From Candidatus Peregrinibacteria bacterium GW2011_GWA2_33_10 (GTDB lineage Bacteria > Patescibacteriota > Gracilibacteria > UBA1369 > GWC2-33-13), in contig LBOO01000010.1 of NCBI GenBank assembly GCA_000989565.1, forward strand, positions 1 through 64,000: a stretch of 64,000 nucleotides of DNA. The letters run 5' to 3'. Shown piece after piece: positions 8,963 to 17,386 of the stretch (the stretch's first letter is position 1; every line of letters begins with the position of its first letter). A model generated the notes under the pieces. That model did not search any database. It was not told the DNA's origin and was given only the letters and a program-made list of their open reading frames with translations. The position numbers and the translations under genes were made by a program.

Positions 8963-9561
8963 ATGAAAAAATTCGGTAAAAAATATCGAGCGGTATTGGA
9001 AAAGTTTAATGTCAATGAATATTATTCTTTAGATAAAGCTGTTTCGATTCTTCCTGAGACAAGGGAAAAGAAGTCCGTGTTGTGGCTTTTGTTTCAGAAG
9101 ATAAAGTTAAAGAAGCAAAGAGTGCCGGCGCAATCGAAGCCGGTAAAGAAGAATTAATTGATAAAGTTTTGAAAGGCTGGACTGAATTCGATGTTGCAAT
9201 CGCTACTCCGGATGTTATGAAAGATCTTGGAAAAATCGCTAAAATTTTGGGACAAAAAGGTTTAATGCCTAATCCTAAAGCCGGAACAATTACTTCGGAT
9301 ATCAAAACGACAGTTGAAACTATTAAAAAAGGACAAATTGAATACAGAAATGACAAATTATGCAATCTTCATAATGGTTTTGGAAAAATAAATTTTACAA
9401 AAGAGCAATTGTTGGAAAATGTAAAAGCTTATATTAAAGCTATTATTGATGCAAAACCCGCTACTGTTAAAGGAACATATATCAATACAATCACCTTGGC
9501 TACAACTATGGGGCCGGGAATTAAAGTGGATGTGAATGGGGTGTTGAAGGAAGTGAAATAA
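8963..9561 (+). pseudogene. rplA: 50S ribosomal protein L1, internal deletion with frameshift
   Basis: L1 builds the L1 stalk beside the E site. The first frame (from 8963) gives the normal N-terminus FGKKYRAVLEKFNVNEYYSLDKAVSILPE, then becomes nonsense and stops at 9157. The second frame resumes at about 9058 with DKGKEVRVVAFVSEDKVKEA and runs normally to 9561, including GLMPNPKAGT and TTMGPGIKVD. Between them L1 proteins have about 35 residues (K/AKFDESVE...LGID...QxVRGTVVLPHGT) that are absent. In the second frame a TGA lies exactly at the join (9055-9057). So about 100 bases not divisible by three are missing. Some CPR lineages lack L1, but an assembly deletion is also plausible. Confidence 0.85.
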
Positions 9562-9602
9562 GTGATCAGGAATTAGTTATCCCGCAATGCGGGATCAGGA
9601 AT
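9562..9602 (+). repeat. ATCAGG-family repeat, copy 2, with a perfect hairpin
   Basis: The block starts GATCAGGAATTAGTTATC, as after nusG. It contains ATCCCGCA-A-TGCGGGAT, an 8-bp perfect inverted repeat (9579-9595), and ends GATCAGGAAT. The hairpin may also end transcription of the ribosomal-protein unit, although no T-run follows. Confidence 0.55.
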
Positions 9603-9622
9603 AATTAATAAATTTATTATTT

Positions 9623-10054
9623 ATGAAAGTTAGGATTAAAAGGATTGATAATGGGTTAGAGTTGCCGGTTTATGAGACGAGAGGGGCGGTGGGATTTGAT
9701 ATTTTGGCACGGGAAGATACTTTGATTAAATCTAAATCAATTGCTTTAATTCCTTCAAATTTAATTATTGAAGTGCCTGCTTCTTATATGCTGATTGTGG
9801 CTTCGAGAAGCAGCACTCCTTTAAAAAAGAAATTAAGCCCTCCGCATGGTTTTGGTATAATTGACCATGATTATTGCGGGTCGAATGATGAAATTAAAAT
9901 TCAGGTTTATAATTTTTCCGATGATGATGTTGAAGTTAAGAGAGGTGAAAAGATCGCGCAAGGGGTTTTTGTGAGGATTGATAAGTTTGAGTGGGAGGAA
10001 GTTTCTGAGGTAAAGAAAGATTCGAGAGGGGGGTTTGGGAGTACGGATGCGTAA
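9623..10054 (+). CDS. dut: dUTP diphosphatase (dUTPase)
   Basis: Hydrolyses dUTP to dUMP and pyrophosphate, limiting uracil in DNA and feeding dTMP synthesis. The 143 residues show the five trimeric-dUTPase motifs in order: AVGFDILA (1), ASRSST (2), GFGIIDHDYCGSNDEIKI (3, with the uracil-site Asp/Tyr region), VKRGEKIAQGVF (4) and the C-terminal RGGFGSTDA (5). Motif 3 has CGSND where RGE is usual. It precedes a thymidylate kinase, forming a dTTP-supply pair. The TAA stop lies in a (GTAATTC)n repeat. Confidence 0.9.
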   Translation: MKVRIKRIDNGLELPVYETRGAVGFDILAREDTLIKSKSIALIPSNLIIEVPASYMLIVASRSSTPLKKKLSPPHGFGIIDHDYCGSNDEIKIQVYNFSDDDVEVKRGEKIAQGVFVRIDKFEWEEVSEVKKDSRGGFGSTDA

Positions 10055-10092
10055 TTCGTAATCCGTAATTCGTAATTCGTAATTCGTAATTA
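10051..10092 (+). repeat. (GTAATTC)n heptanucleotide repeat, locus 1
   Basis: Six consecutive 7-base units: GTAATTC, GTAATCC, three GTAATTC, GTAATTA. They fill the gap between dut and tmk, and the dut stop codon overlaps the first unit. The same motif occurs at 16716, 18084, 21801, 54591 and 63382. Confidence 0.8.
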
Positions 10093-10095
10093 AAT

Positions 10096-10677
10096 ATGGG
10101 GAAAATTATTGCTTTTTATGGGATTAATAATATTGGAAAGACTACGCAGGCGTTGCGGATTGTGGATTTTTTGAATAATAAAGGTTTTAAAGCTTTTTAT
10201 GTGAAATATCCGGTTTATGATATTGAGCCATCGGGACCTTATATTAATTCTCTACTGCGCTCTTCGGCTTGGCAAAATATTACGGAAGAAGAGATGCAGA
10301 TGTGGTTTACTGTTAATAGATTTCAATATGAACCGGTTTTAAAAAAAATTATGGAAGAAAATGATTTTGTTATTTTGGAGGATTATGTTCAAACCGGAAT
10401 CGCTTGGGGTTCTATAAAAGGCGCGGATAAAAATTGGTTGGAGATGATCAATGAGCCGCTAATCAAGGAAGATTTATGTATTTTGCTTGATGGCGAAAGG
10501 GATATTTCAGCGATGGAAAAAGGACATATCCATGAAGAATCTGATGATTTAATCGGTAGATGTAGAGAGTTTTATTTGGAGAGGGCAAAGGAGAAAGGAT
10601 GGAAAATCGTGAACGTGAGCGAGGATTGGGATGTTACGACGGAGAGGATACTGAAAATTATTAAAGTGATTATTTAA
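10096..10677 (+). CDS. tmk: Thymidylate kinase-like P-loop kinase
   Basis: Predicted to phosphorylate dTMP to dTDP. The 193-residue protein starts with the P-loop GINNIGKTT (residues 9-17). It has KYPVYDIEPSGPYIN, matching the dTMP-kinase P-loop/Arg region only loosely, the DYVQTGIAWG motif typical of the TMP-binding DR(Y/H)xxSxxAYQ segment in altered form, and a GRCREFYLERAKEKGWKIV C-terminal section. These divergences (DYV for DRY, ILLDGERD for L.vdP) leave open a related deoxynucleoside-phosphate kinase. Location right after dut supports thymidylate metabolism. Confidence 0.75.
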   Translation: MGKIIAFYGINNIGKTTQALRIVDFLNNKGFKAFYVKYPVYDIEPSGPYINSLLRSSAWQNITEEEMQMWFTVNRFQYEPVLKKIMEENDFVILEDYVQTGIAWGSIKGADKNWLEMINEPLIKEDLCILLDGERDISAMEKGHIHEESDDLIGRCREFYLERAKEKGWKIVNVSEDWDVTTERILKIIKVII

Positions 10678-10695
10678 ATTTTTGCATGAGAAATT

Positions 10696-10743
10696 TAAGG
10701 CCTATTTTTTACAATTTTAAGTTTTTCTTTTCCTTAGGCCTTA
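10696..10743 (+). terminator. Possible terminator after tmk
   Basis: TAAGGCCTA and TAGGCCTTA form a 9-bp perfect stem, but with a 30-base T-rich loop, followed by TTTTTAATTTTT. The long loop lowers confidence. The rest of the 275-base gap to folD holds only AT-rich sequence and the folD promoter. Confidence 0.45.
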
Positions 10744-10894
10744 TTTTTAATTTTTAATCACTCTCGCCTTTGACCTTTTTAGAGAGTTGTCCCTATTTTT
10801 ATACCTCTAACATACCCTGGTTTATTGATCATGATCTTCTTCTTTATATCAAAAAATTATTAAATTATTATTAAATTTTCATTAAATTTATCTT

Positions 10895-10923
10895 TTGTAT
10901 TGTACAAAATTTTATTATATATT
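10895..10923 (+). promoter_or_regulatory. Promoter for folD-purF-purD
   Basis: TTGTAT, 17 bases, TATATT, ending 30 bases before the folD ATG. The following three genes are 21 and 25 bases apart and probably share this promoter. Confidence 0.5.
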
Positions 10924-10952
10924 GTTTATGCATTTCTTACCAAAAGAATCAT

Positions 10953-11798
10953 ATGCAAAATATCATTGATGGGCGTTCGATCGCGGATAAAATCCTGAAA
11001 GAATATAAAAAAGAATTTGAAAAATTAGCGAAAAAAGGAATTTTTGCGCAGGCGGAAGTTTTTATAATCGGTGATAATCCTGCGAGTCTTTCTTATATTA
11101 AACAAATGCAGAAAGCTTTTGAACAAGCTTCAGCAAAATTATTGATTAAGAGCGTTCCTTTAAACGTGAAAACTTCTGAATTTGTAAATTTAATAAAGGA
11201 GAGCAATAAAAATTCGAAGATTCATGGTTATATGATTCAACTTCCTTTACCTAATCATTTTGATAAAAAGAAAATTGTTGATGCGATTGATCCTAGGAAG
11301 GATTTGGACTGTTTTTCGCCGGATAATTTAGGGCGTTTAATTTTGGGACCGGAGTTCGAATTTTTAGCTCCAAGTACTGCAAAAGGTGTGATTAAGCTTT
11401 TGGAAGAATTAAATATTGAAGTTCAGGGGAAAAATATAACGGTTGTGGGGCATAGCAATATTGTGGGGAAGCCGCTTACTTTGATGCTTATCGCGAGAAA
11501 TGCAACTGTTACAAATTGTCATGTTTATACTAAAAATTTGAGCGAATATACTTTAAAAAGCGATATTATAATTTCCGCTACCGGAGTTCCTCATTTGATA
11601 AAAGAAAATATGGTGAAGAAAGGTGTTATTGCCATTGATATTGGTTATGCGAAAAAAAATGGAAAAGTTTATGGTGATTTTGAGTTTGAAAAAATTCAAA
11701 AAAGGGCTAAACTAATAACGCCTCCGATTGGCGGATGCGGACCAATGACTGTAGCGGCACTACTTGAGAATTTAATGATTGCGGCAAAAAATTTATAA
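10953..11798 (+). CDS. folD: Bifunctional methylenetetrahydrofolate dehydrogenase/cyclohydrolase FolD
   Basis: Interconverts 5,10-methylene-, methenyl- and 10-formyl-THF, supplying formyl groups for purine and fMet-tRNA synthesis. The 281 residues carry the SYIKQMQKA active-site segment (Tyr/Lys), QLPLP, DPRKDLDCFSPDNLGRL, the NAD(P)-site VVGHSNIVGKPLTLML, ISATGVPHLI and the signature TPPIGGCGPMTVAALLEN near the end. Length is normal. Grouping with purF and purD fits one-carbon supply for purines. Confidence 0.95.
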   Translation: MQNIIDGRSIADKILKEYKKEFEKLAKKGIFAQAEVFIIGDNPASLSYIKQMQKAFEQASAKLLIKSVPLNVKTSEFVNLIKESNKNSKIHGYMIQLPLPNHFDKKKIVDAIDPRKDLDCFSPDNLGRLILGPEFEFLAPSTAKGVIKLLEELNIEVQGKNITVVGHSNIVGKPLTLMLIARNATVTNCHVYTKNLSEYTLKSDIIISATGVPHLIKENMVKKGVIAIDIGYAKKNGKVYGDFEFEKIQKRAKLITPPIGGCGPMTVAALLENLMIAAKNL

Positions 11799-11819
11799 TT
11801 TATACTTAATTTTTAAAAT

Positions 11820-13328
11820 ATGTGCGGCATTGTAGGAATAGTTTCAAATGATCCCGCGGCTCCTCAAATTTACGACAGTTTAATTGTATTACAGCATAGA
11901 GGGCAAGACGCAGCCGGTATTTTGACTTTCGACGGGGAAAAGTTTCATATGAAAAAAGCTGAAGGATTGGTCAGCGATATTTTTACGGAAAAAGATATGT
12001 TTCGCTTAAAAGGAAATATTGGAATCGGACATAACAGATATCCTACCGCCGGATGCGGAGGTGTTGATGAGGCTCAACCGTTTATGGTGGAAAGTCCTTA
12101 TGGAATATCCATTTCTCATAATGGAAATATTATAAATTACGATGAATTGAAAAAGGAATTAATGGAAAAAGATAAAAGACTTTTAAATTCAAAATCCGAT
12201 TCCGAGCTTTTGCTTCATGTTTTTGCAATAGCTTTGTCAAAATTTAAAACAGATAATCTGAATGAAAACCATATTTGGCAGGCAGTAAATGAAATGTATT
12301 CAAGAGTTCAAGGTGCGTACGCAATTGTTCTTTATATTGCAGGTCAGGGTTTATTGGCAATTCGGGATCCTTATGGAATTAAGCCTTTAGTTTGGGGTGA
12401 AAGGGAAAATTCTTTGCAAAAAGAATATATGTTCGCTTCGGAAAGTGTTGCTTTGGATGCATTGGGTTTTAAAAAGATCAGGGATGTTCAGCATGGAGAA
12501 GCAATTTTCATTGATAACAAAAAAAATGTTTTTTCAAAAAAACTGGTAAATAAAGAGTTCAGGCCTTGTATTTTTGAATATATTTATTTTGCTCGTCCTG
12601 ATTCGGTTATTGATAATGTTTCTGTATATAAAAGCAGATTAAGGCTTGGTGAATCTTTGGCAAAAAAAATTAATCGTGATGAGGTTGATAAAGTGATTCC
12701 GGTACCGGAATCCGCGCGCAGTTGCGCTTTGGGCTTGTCAATTAAATTAAAGAAAAAATATCGGGATGGTTTGGTAAAAAATCGTTATATTGGCAGAACT
12801 TTTATTATGCCCGGACAAAAACTCAGACAAGCTTCCATTAAAAGAAAATTAAACACTCAACCTTTTGAAATTAAAAATTTAAATATTTTGGTTGTGGATG
12901 ATAGTATCGTGCGCGGAAATACCTCAAAACAGATCGTCCAAATGGTAAAAAGCGCGGGCGCGAAAAGCGTGCAATTCGCCTCAAGCGCTCCTCCAATTCG
13001 ATATCCTTGTTTTTATGGCATTGATTTTCCCACCAAAAAAGAATTGATCGCTCATAATAATACCGTAAAAAATATTGCCACAATGATCGACGTTGATAGG
13101 CTTTATTATCAGGAAATTGAAGACACAAAAAATTCCGTGACGGTTAAAAATAAAGAAATTATCAAGCCTTGCATGGCTTGTTTTGACGGAGATTATCCAA
13201 CTCCGGGGATTACGGATAAAACTTTTAAGGCTATGGAGCAATCGAGAGAAGAAAATCGAAAAATAATGAGCAAAAAGCAGAAAGATCTTATTGATTCAGG
13301 CGAACCAGGGCAGGTGGGGATGTTTTAA
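11820..13328 (+). CDS. purF: Amidophosphoribosyltransferase PurF
   Basis: Commits PRPP to purine synthesis using glutamine. The 502-residue protein begins MCGIVGIVSN, so Cys2 is the N-terminal nucleophile once Met1 is removed. The glutaminase part has LQHRGQDAAGI, GIGHNRYPTAG and ISHNGNIIN. The PRPP site is ILVVDDSIVRGNTSKQIV (about 356-373), and VPESARSCALG and the C-terminal CMACFDGDYPTP are also present. It sits between folD and purD. Only two pur genes appear here, so the rest of the pathway must lie elsewhere or be missing. Confidence 0.96.
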   Translation: MCGIVGIVSNDPAAPQIYDSLIVLQHRGQDAAGILTFDGEKFHMKKAEGLVSDIFTEKDMFRLKGNIGIGHNRYPTAGCGGVDEAQPFMVESPYGISISHNGNIINYDELKKELMEKDKRLLNSKSDSELLLHVFAIALSKFKTDNLNENHIWQAVNEMYSRVQGAYAIVLYIAGQGLLAIRDPYGIKPLVWGERENSLQKEYMFASESVALDALGFKKIRDVQHGEAIFIDNKKNVFSKKLVNKEFRPCIFEYIYFARPDSVIDNVSVYKSRLRLGESLAKKINRDEVDKVIPVPESARSCALGLSIKLKKKYRDGLVKNRYIGRTFIMPGQKLRQASIKRKLNTQPFEIKNLNILVVDDSIVRGNTSKQIVQMVKSAGAKSVQFASSAPPIRYPCFYGIDFPTKKELIAHNNTVKNIATMIDVDRLYYQEIEDTKNSVTVKNKEIIKPCMACFDGDYPTPGITDKTFKAMEQSREENRKIMSKKQKDLIDSGEPGQVGMF

Positions 13329-13353
13329 AGGAACATAATTAATTAATTTTATC

Positions 13354-14667
13354 ATGAAACAAATTCTTGTTATTGGGAGCGGGGCAAGGGAGCATGTTAT
13401 TGGGGAAACATTAAAGCGGAGTCAGCAGGATGTGAAATTATTTTATTTTGGGAATTCAAAAAATCCGGGTTTGGTGAAATTATGCGAGAAATATGAGATT
13501 GGGAAGTTGGATGATTTTGAGAATATTAAAAAATTCGCGTTAGAAAATAAGATTGATTTTGCAGTATGCGGGCCTGAAGCACCTTTGGCTGCGGGAATTA
13601 CTGATTATTTATTGGAAGCCGGAATTCGTGTTGTAGGGCCGAACAAAAAATTAGCTCAACTTGAATCATCCAAGTCTTTTACTCGCGATTTATTAGACAA
13701 AAATAATATTAAAGGTAATCCTTTATATAAAAATTTTTTTGATAATAATGGTCTTAAAGAATATATTGGATCTTTTAAAGGAAATTATGTGATTAAAGCT
13801 GATGGTTTGAAAGGTGGAAAAGGAGTGAAAGTGAGCGGAGATCATTTATTCAGCGATGAGGAAGGTTATAAATATGCATTGGAATGTTTGAGGGATGAGG
13901 GAAAAGTTGTGGTGGAAGAAAAATTAATTGGACAGGAATTCAGTTTAATGAGTTTTTGTGATGGAACGACTGTAATTGATATGCCGGCTGTGCAGGATCA
14001 TAAACGCGCTTATGATAAAGACAAAGGACCGAACACAGGTGGAATGGGGTCTTATAGCGATGCTAATCACCTACTGCCATTCTTGACTTCCAAGGATATT
14101 GATGAGGCTCATCATATTAGTGAATCAGTGGCAAATGCGATAAAAACTGAATTGGGAGAATATTACAAAGGAATTCTTTATGGTGGATTTATAGCGACTA
14201 AAAACGGGGTTAGTTTGATCGAATATAATGCGCGTTTTGGAGATCCTGAAGCTATGAATGTGCTGCCTCTTTTGGAAACTGATTTTGTTTTAGTTTGCGA
14301 GGCGATTTTGGATGGCAATTTGGATAAAATTAATGTGAATTTCAGAAATAAAGCCATGGTGTGCAAGTATGCTGTACCGCGAGGTTATCCTGATAATCCA
14401 ATACGCGGAACTAAAATTTCACTTGATAAAATACCGGCTGAAGCAGGGCTTTATTTCGCATCCGTTGATGAAAAGGAAGATGGTTTGTATTTGGGTGGAA
14501 GCAGGGCAATCGCAATTGTCGCTGAAGGTGATAATATTTTTGAAGCTGAAGATAAATGCGAGGATGCGATTAAATTGATTGAAGGACCGGTATTTCACAG
14601 AAGCGATATTGGGACTGAGAGTATGATAAATGAGAAGGTGAGGATGATGGAAAAATTAAGGAGTTAA
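13354..14667 (+). CDS. purD: Phosphoribosylamine-glycine ligase PurD
   Basis: Joins phosphoribosylamine and glycine with ATP, the step after PurF. The 437-residue ATP-grasp protein begins ILVIGSGAREHVIGETL. It has CGPEAPLAAGITD, the ATP-grasp KADGLKGGKGVKV and VVEEKLIGQEFSLMSFCDG, the PurD signature HKRAYDKDKGPNTGGMGSYS, and RFGDPEAMNVLPLL. It follows purF by 25 bases and ends 5 bases before the convergent pheA fragment. Confidence 0.96.
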   Translation: MKQILVIGSGAREHVIGETLKRSQQDVKLFYFGNSKNPGLVKLCEKYEIGKLDDFENIKKFALENKIDFAVCGPEAPLAAGITDYLLEAGIRVVGPNKKLAQLESSKSFTRDLLDKNNIKGNPLYKNFFDNNGLKEYIGSFKGNYVIKADGLKGGKGVKVSGDHLFSDEEGYKYALECLRDEGKVVVEEKLIGQEFSLMSFCDGTTVIDMPAVQDHKRAYDKDKGPNTGGMGSYSDANHLLPFLTSKDIDEAHHISESVANAIKTELGEYYKGILYGGFIATKNGVSLIEYNARFGDPEAMNVLPLLETDFVLVCEAILDGNLDKINVNFRNKAMVCKYAVPRGYPDNPIRGTKISLDKIPAEAGLYFASVDEKEDGLYLGGSRAIAIVAEGDNIFEAEDKCEDAIKLIEGPVFHRSDIGTESMINEKVRMMEKLRS

Positions 14668-14672
14668 TTTTT

Positions 14673-15035
14673 TTATACTTTCACTATCGGGAAACTGCCG
14701 AAAATCATTAGTTTTGCTGTGTTTTTTTTGATGTTTTTTAAAACTGATTTAGCATTTGCGTCGTCCTGATGTCCATCAAAGTTGAGAAAAAAGACATAAT
14801 CTCCGTATTCTTTTTTGCTGGGGCGGGATTCTATGAGAGAAAGATTTATTTTGTTCGTGGCGAAATCGGAAAAAATTTGATGTAATTGTCCGGGTTTATT
14901 TTCGCCAAAATAAAATGCTATCGCTGTTTTTAATTTTAAATTTTTATGAGGATTTTTGCTTTCTTTATTGCTAATGACAATAAAATGCGTTCTGTTTGAT
15001 ACTTTGTTTTCAATGCAGGTGTCCAAAACTTCCAA
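14673..15035 (-). pseudogene. pheA: Prephenate dehydratase C-terminal part with ACT domain (displaced from the upstream frame)
   Basis: The frame continues the upstream gene after a break. In the correct reading it begins KSAAKALNLEVLDTCIENK, matching the end of the dehydratase catalytic domain, with NRTHFIVI equal to the family TRF segment. A regulatory ACT domain follows (about 36-118: TAIAFYFGENKPGQLHQIF and the ESRPSKKEYGDYVFFLNF phenylalanine-binding motif). As a stand-alone ORF it would need a TTG start. It is best regarded as the 3' end of the tyrA-pheA fusion at 15038-16291. Confidence 0.8.
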
Positions 15036-15037
15036 AT

Positions 15038-16291
15038 TTAAAGCTTTTGCCGCGCTTTTTGTGCCTTAATGTAATCTGAGCATTGATTTATGGCTTTTTC
15101 GTGAGAAAAAATCTGATTTATATCCTTTGCTTTCGTACCGTAAGTTGTGGCTATGCAATGGTGAATTGGCGCTGATACTTCTTCTAAAATCTTCATTTGA
15201 TGTTTAAATAAATTATCCTGTGTTTCTTGAATTGAACCATCAAGCATATTTTCCAGCGGAACAAAGCCTTTTTTTACCTGTTTCTTTTTTACCAGTTCAA
15301 AAATTTCGGAAATGCTTTGGCAATAAATTTTAGAAATATCGGGATAAGATTTATCAGTTTTTTTTAACCAATTATTGCAGGCGATATCGGAATGTGTGAA
15401 TTTTGGGCCAAGAAGAGCAATTTTAGCTTTTTTATTTTTAATTGTTTCACCATGAACCTGTATGTCTTTTTCTCTGAGTTTAGCTATCAAATAATCGCTT
15501 TCTTTCAATGCTTGAGGAGCATATTTGCCCAGAAATTTTTGGGATTTATTAAAATATTTTGTAAATTCATTTAAATCTTTATTTTCTAAAATTTTTTGTA
15601 GTTCTTCAGAACTTTCCATTAATAGTTTTACATATTTTCGGGATAATGGATTCCGGATCTGGATGTTACCGTATAAATTCGCGTCTTGGGCTAAAATTCG
15701 GCAGGCCATTTCGATTTTTATTTCGTAAGCAGGGCTTGAATACGCGAGGAGATTTTCGACTTTTATTCCGATTTTTTCCAATGTTTTTGTAAAACTTATT
15801 TCCGCGAAATGTACCAAAACCTGCACAATGGCCATTATATCGTCATGTTTTTTGTAGTCTATATCCAATGTTTTTACTCTGTATTTGTGAAAAAAGCTTT
15901 TAATCCGATTTACATCGGTTTTTTGGCATCTTACTTTGCTGATTAAAACTTTTTGACCGCTGCCAAACGAGGTGTCGTTGAACATCGGATGAATGCTTAA
16001 AATACGAGCTTTTGTTTTTAACATCGCTTGTACCGGCTCTTTTTTGAGCGAGGTTAAATCCATTAATAATTTTTGATTGTTCAAATATGGTTCGATTTCG
16101 TTTATTACAGGTATAGTTTGATCAATATTTACGGAAATGATTATGATGTCCGAATTGTTTACCAAATCTTTATTTTTTAATTTCGTATTTTTATCAGAGA
16201 TTAATACCTGATATCCTTGTTGACTAAATAAACGGGCGAATAATTGTCCCATTTTGCCTTTTCCTCCGATGATGCCGATGGTTGTTTCCAT
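15038..16291 (-). CDS. Prephenate dehydrogenase-prephenate dehydratase fusion, interrupted (TyrA-PheA)
   Basis: The 417-residue frame holds two enzymes of phenylalanine/tyrosine synthesis. Residues about 1-280 are TyrA-like: Rossmann GIIGGKGKMGQLFARLF, IIIISVNIDQT, SIHPMF, and the catalytic-type His in MAIVQVLVHF. Residues about 288-417 are the start of prephenate dehydratase (ALLGPKFTHSDIA, FVPLENMLDGSIQETQD). After QCSDYIKAQK it ends in ARQKL-stop. The family has about 30 more residues (usually containing an SST motif and an AIxS segment) before the AAKALNLEVL found in the other frame downstream. So a stretch is missing together with the frame. No chorismate mutase domain is seen. Aromatic amino-acid enzymes are unusual in CPR bacteria. 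Confidence 0.8.
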   Translation of the reverse strand: METTIGIIGGKGKMGQLFARLFSQQGYQVLISDKNTKLKNKDLVNNSDIIIISVNIDQTIPVINEIEPYLNNQKLLMDLTSLKKEPVQAMLKTKARILSIHPMFNDTSFGSGQKVLISKVRCQKTDVNRIKSFFHKYRVKTLDIDYKKHDDIMAIVQVLVHFAEISFTKTLEKIGIKVENLLAYSSPAYEIKIEMACRILAQDANLYGNIQIRNPLSRKYVKLLMESSEELQKILENKDLNEFTKYFNKSQKFLGKYAPQALKESDYLIAKLREKDIQVHGETIKNKKAKIALLGPKFTHSDIACNNWLKKTDKSYPDISKIYCQSISEIFELVKKKQVKKGFVPLENMLDGSIQETQDNLFKHQMKILEEVSAPIHHCIATTYGTKAKDINQIFSHEKAINQCSDYIKAQKARQKL

Positions 16292-16641
16292 TACTTTTTC
16301 TTTTTCAATATTTTAGATTTTGCCGGTTTTACTTTTTCTTTTTCTTCTTTCAAATTATCAAAATCTTCTTCGCTTAAAGTTGCCAGATCATCAAATGTTT
16401 TCTTTACTTTGGCCGTTAGTTTTTTAGTGGTTGGGTTTTCTTTGACTTTATTATATGTATCCACTAATTCATTTTGTACTTTTTTTGCATGGTCTTTGAT
16501 CACGTCAATACCACTATCGCCTTTTTCGCGGGCTTTTTTTATTTTTTCACGCAATTCTTTGCCTTTTGTCGGAGCAAACATCATTCCGAGAACCGCGCCT
16601 GCGGCCGCTCCTATTAATAAAGATAATTTTTTCTTGGACAT
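16291..16641 (-). CDS. YtxH-like small membrane protein
   Basis: The chosen start gives 116 residues beginning MSKKKLSLLIGAAAGAVLGMMFAP. A 20-residue upstream extension is open but Pro-rich and lacks similarity. The Gly/Ala-rich TM followed by AP-x-KGKELREKIKKAREKG is the YtxH/GvpP-like signature. The rest is a Lys/Glu-rich helix ending in a basic tail. Members are general-stress or envelope-associated proteins of unknown activity. Its stop shares a base with the start codon region of the tyrA-pheA gene (16291), so the two may be co-translated. Confidence 0.75.
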   Translation of the reverse strand: MSKKKLSLLIGAAAGAVLGMMFAPTKGKELREKIKKAREKGDSGIDVIKDHAKKVQNELVDTYNKVKENPTTKKLTAKVKKTFDDLATLSEEDFDNLKEEKEKVKPAKSKILKKKK

Positions 16642-16715
16642 GGGAGAATAATTAAGAGCTAAATTTAATTTTAGTTTAGCAGGGAGGGGATGTGGTGGCA
16701 ATGGGAGTGTGATGT

Positions 16716-16798
16716 ATGTAATTCGTAATTCGTAATCCGTAATTCGTAATTTGTAAATGGAATAATTTATTCTTTTTATGGATTATGAATTACATAAC
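16716..16798. repeat. (GTAATTC)n palindromic repeat, locus 2
   Basis: The left arm has six 7-base units (16718-16759). The right arm ATGGATTATGAATTACATAA is its imperfect reverse complement. The spacer GAATAATTTATTC is partly shared with locus 63382. It lies between the YtxH-like gene and maf. Confidence 0.75.
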
Positions 16799-16799
16799 A

Positions 16800-17375
16800 T
16801 TAAATCACATCCACTCCCAATCTCTTAAAAATTTGTACTAAGCTGTAAATTGGTAAGCCCATTACATTATAATAGCAGCCGTTGATTTTTTTGATAAAAA
16901 TGGAACCGATGCCTTGGACCGCGAAAGCCGCGGCTTTGTCCATGCCTTCTTTGGTGTGAATGTATTTCCACATTTCTTCTTCGGTCATTTCGCCAAATGT
17001 TACTTCGGTTTTTTCAATGTGAGTGATTTCTTCACGGGTTTTGGTGTTTATGACGCATAGTCCGGAATAGACTTCATGAGTTGTGTTGTTGAGAATTTTT
17101 AGGATTCTTAACGCATCTTCCTGATCTTTTGGTTTTTCCAGAATATGGTGTTTGTAGGAGCCGATTGTGTCCACTCCGATTATTATGGAATTTGGATTTT
17201 TTGCCGCTATCTCCCTCGCTTTGCCGATAGCGTTTTTCAAAACCAAATCTTCAGGTTTAATATTTTCAGATATAATTTCTTCGAAATTGCTTGGTTGAAT
17301 TTTAAAATCCAGATTTATTTGGTTTAAAATTTGTTCTCGGCGAGGGCTTTTTGAGGCGAGGATGATTGGGAGCAT
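16800..17375 (-). CDS. maf: Maf-like nucleoside triphosphate pyrophosphatase
   Basis: Maf proteins hydrolyse non-canonical or dTTP/UTP-type nucleotides to monophosphates and can affect septum formation. The 191-residue protein has the signature ILASKSPRREQIL (about 5-17), the catalytic-type Asp in IIGVDTIG (about 66), LEKPKDQEDALRIL, HEVYSGLCVI and the C-terminal GIGSIFIKKINGCYYNVMGLPI. Full length. It follows the cohesin gene by 11 bases on the same strand. Confidence 0.93.
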   Translation of the reverse strand: MLPIILASKSPRREQILNQINLDFKIQPSNFEEIISENIKPEDLVLKNAIGKAREIAAKNPNSIIIGVDTIGSYKHHILEKPKDQEDALRILKILNNTTHEVYSGLCVINTKTREEITHIEKTEVTFGEMTEEEMWKYIHTKEGMDKAAAFAVQGIGSIFIKKINGCYYNVMGLPIYSLVQIFKRLGVDVI

Positions 17376-17386
17376 TTTAAAATTAA

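Noticed and set aside
9012..9365. 117-codon minus-strand frame over rplA
   Set aside because: Shadow of the L1 coding sequence; no start signal or similarity.
10051..10092. CRISPR-like array
   Set aside because: Units are 7 bases without spacers; no cas gene is seen anywhere in the window.
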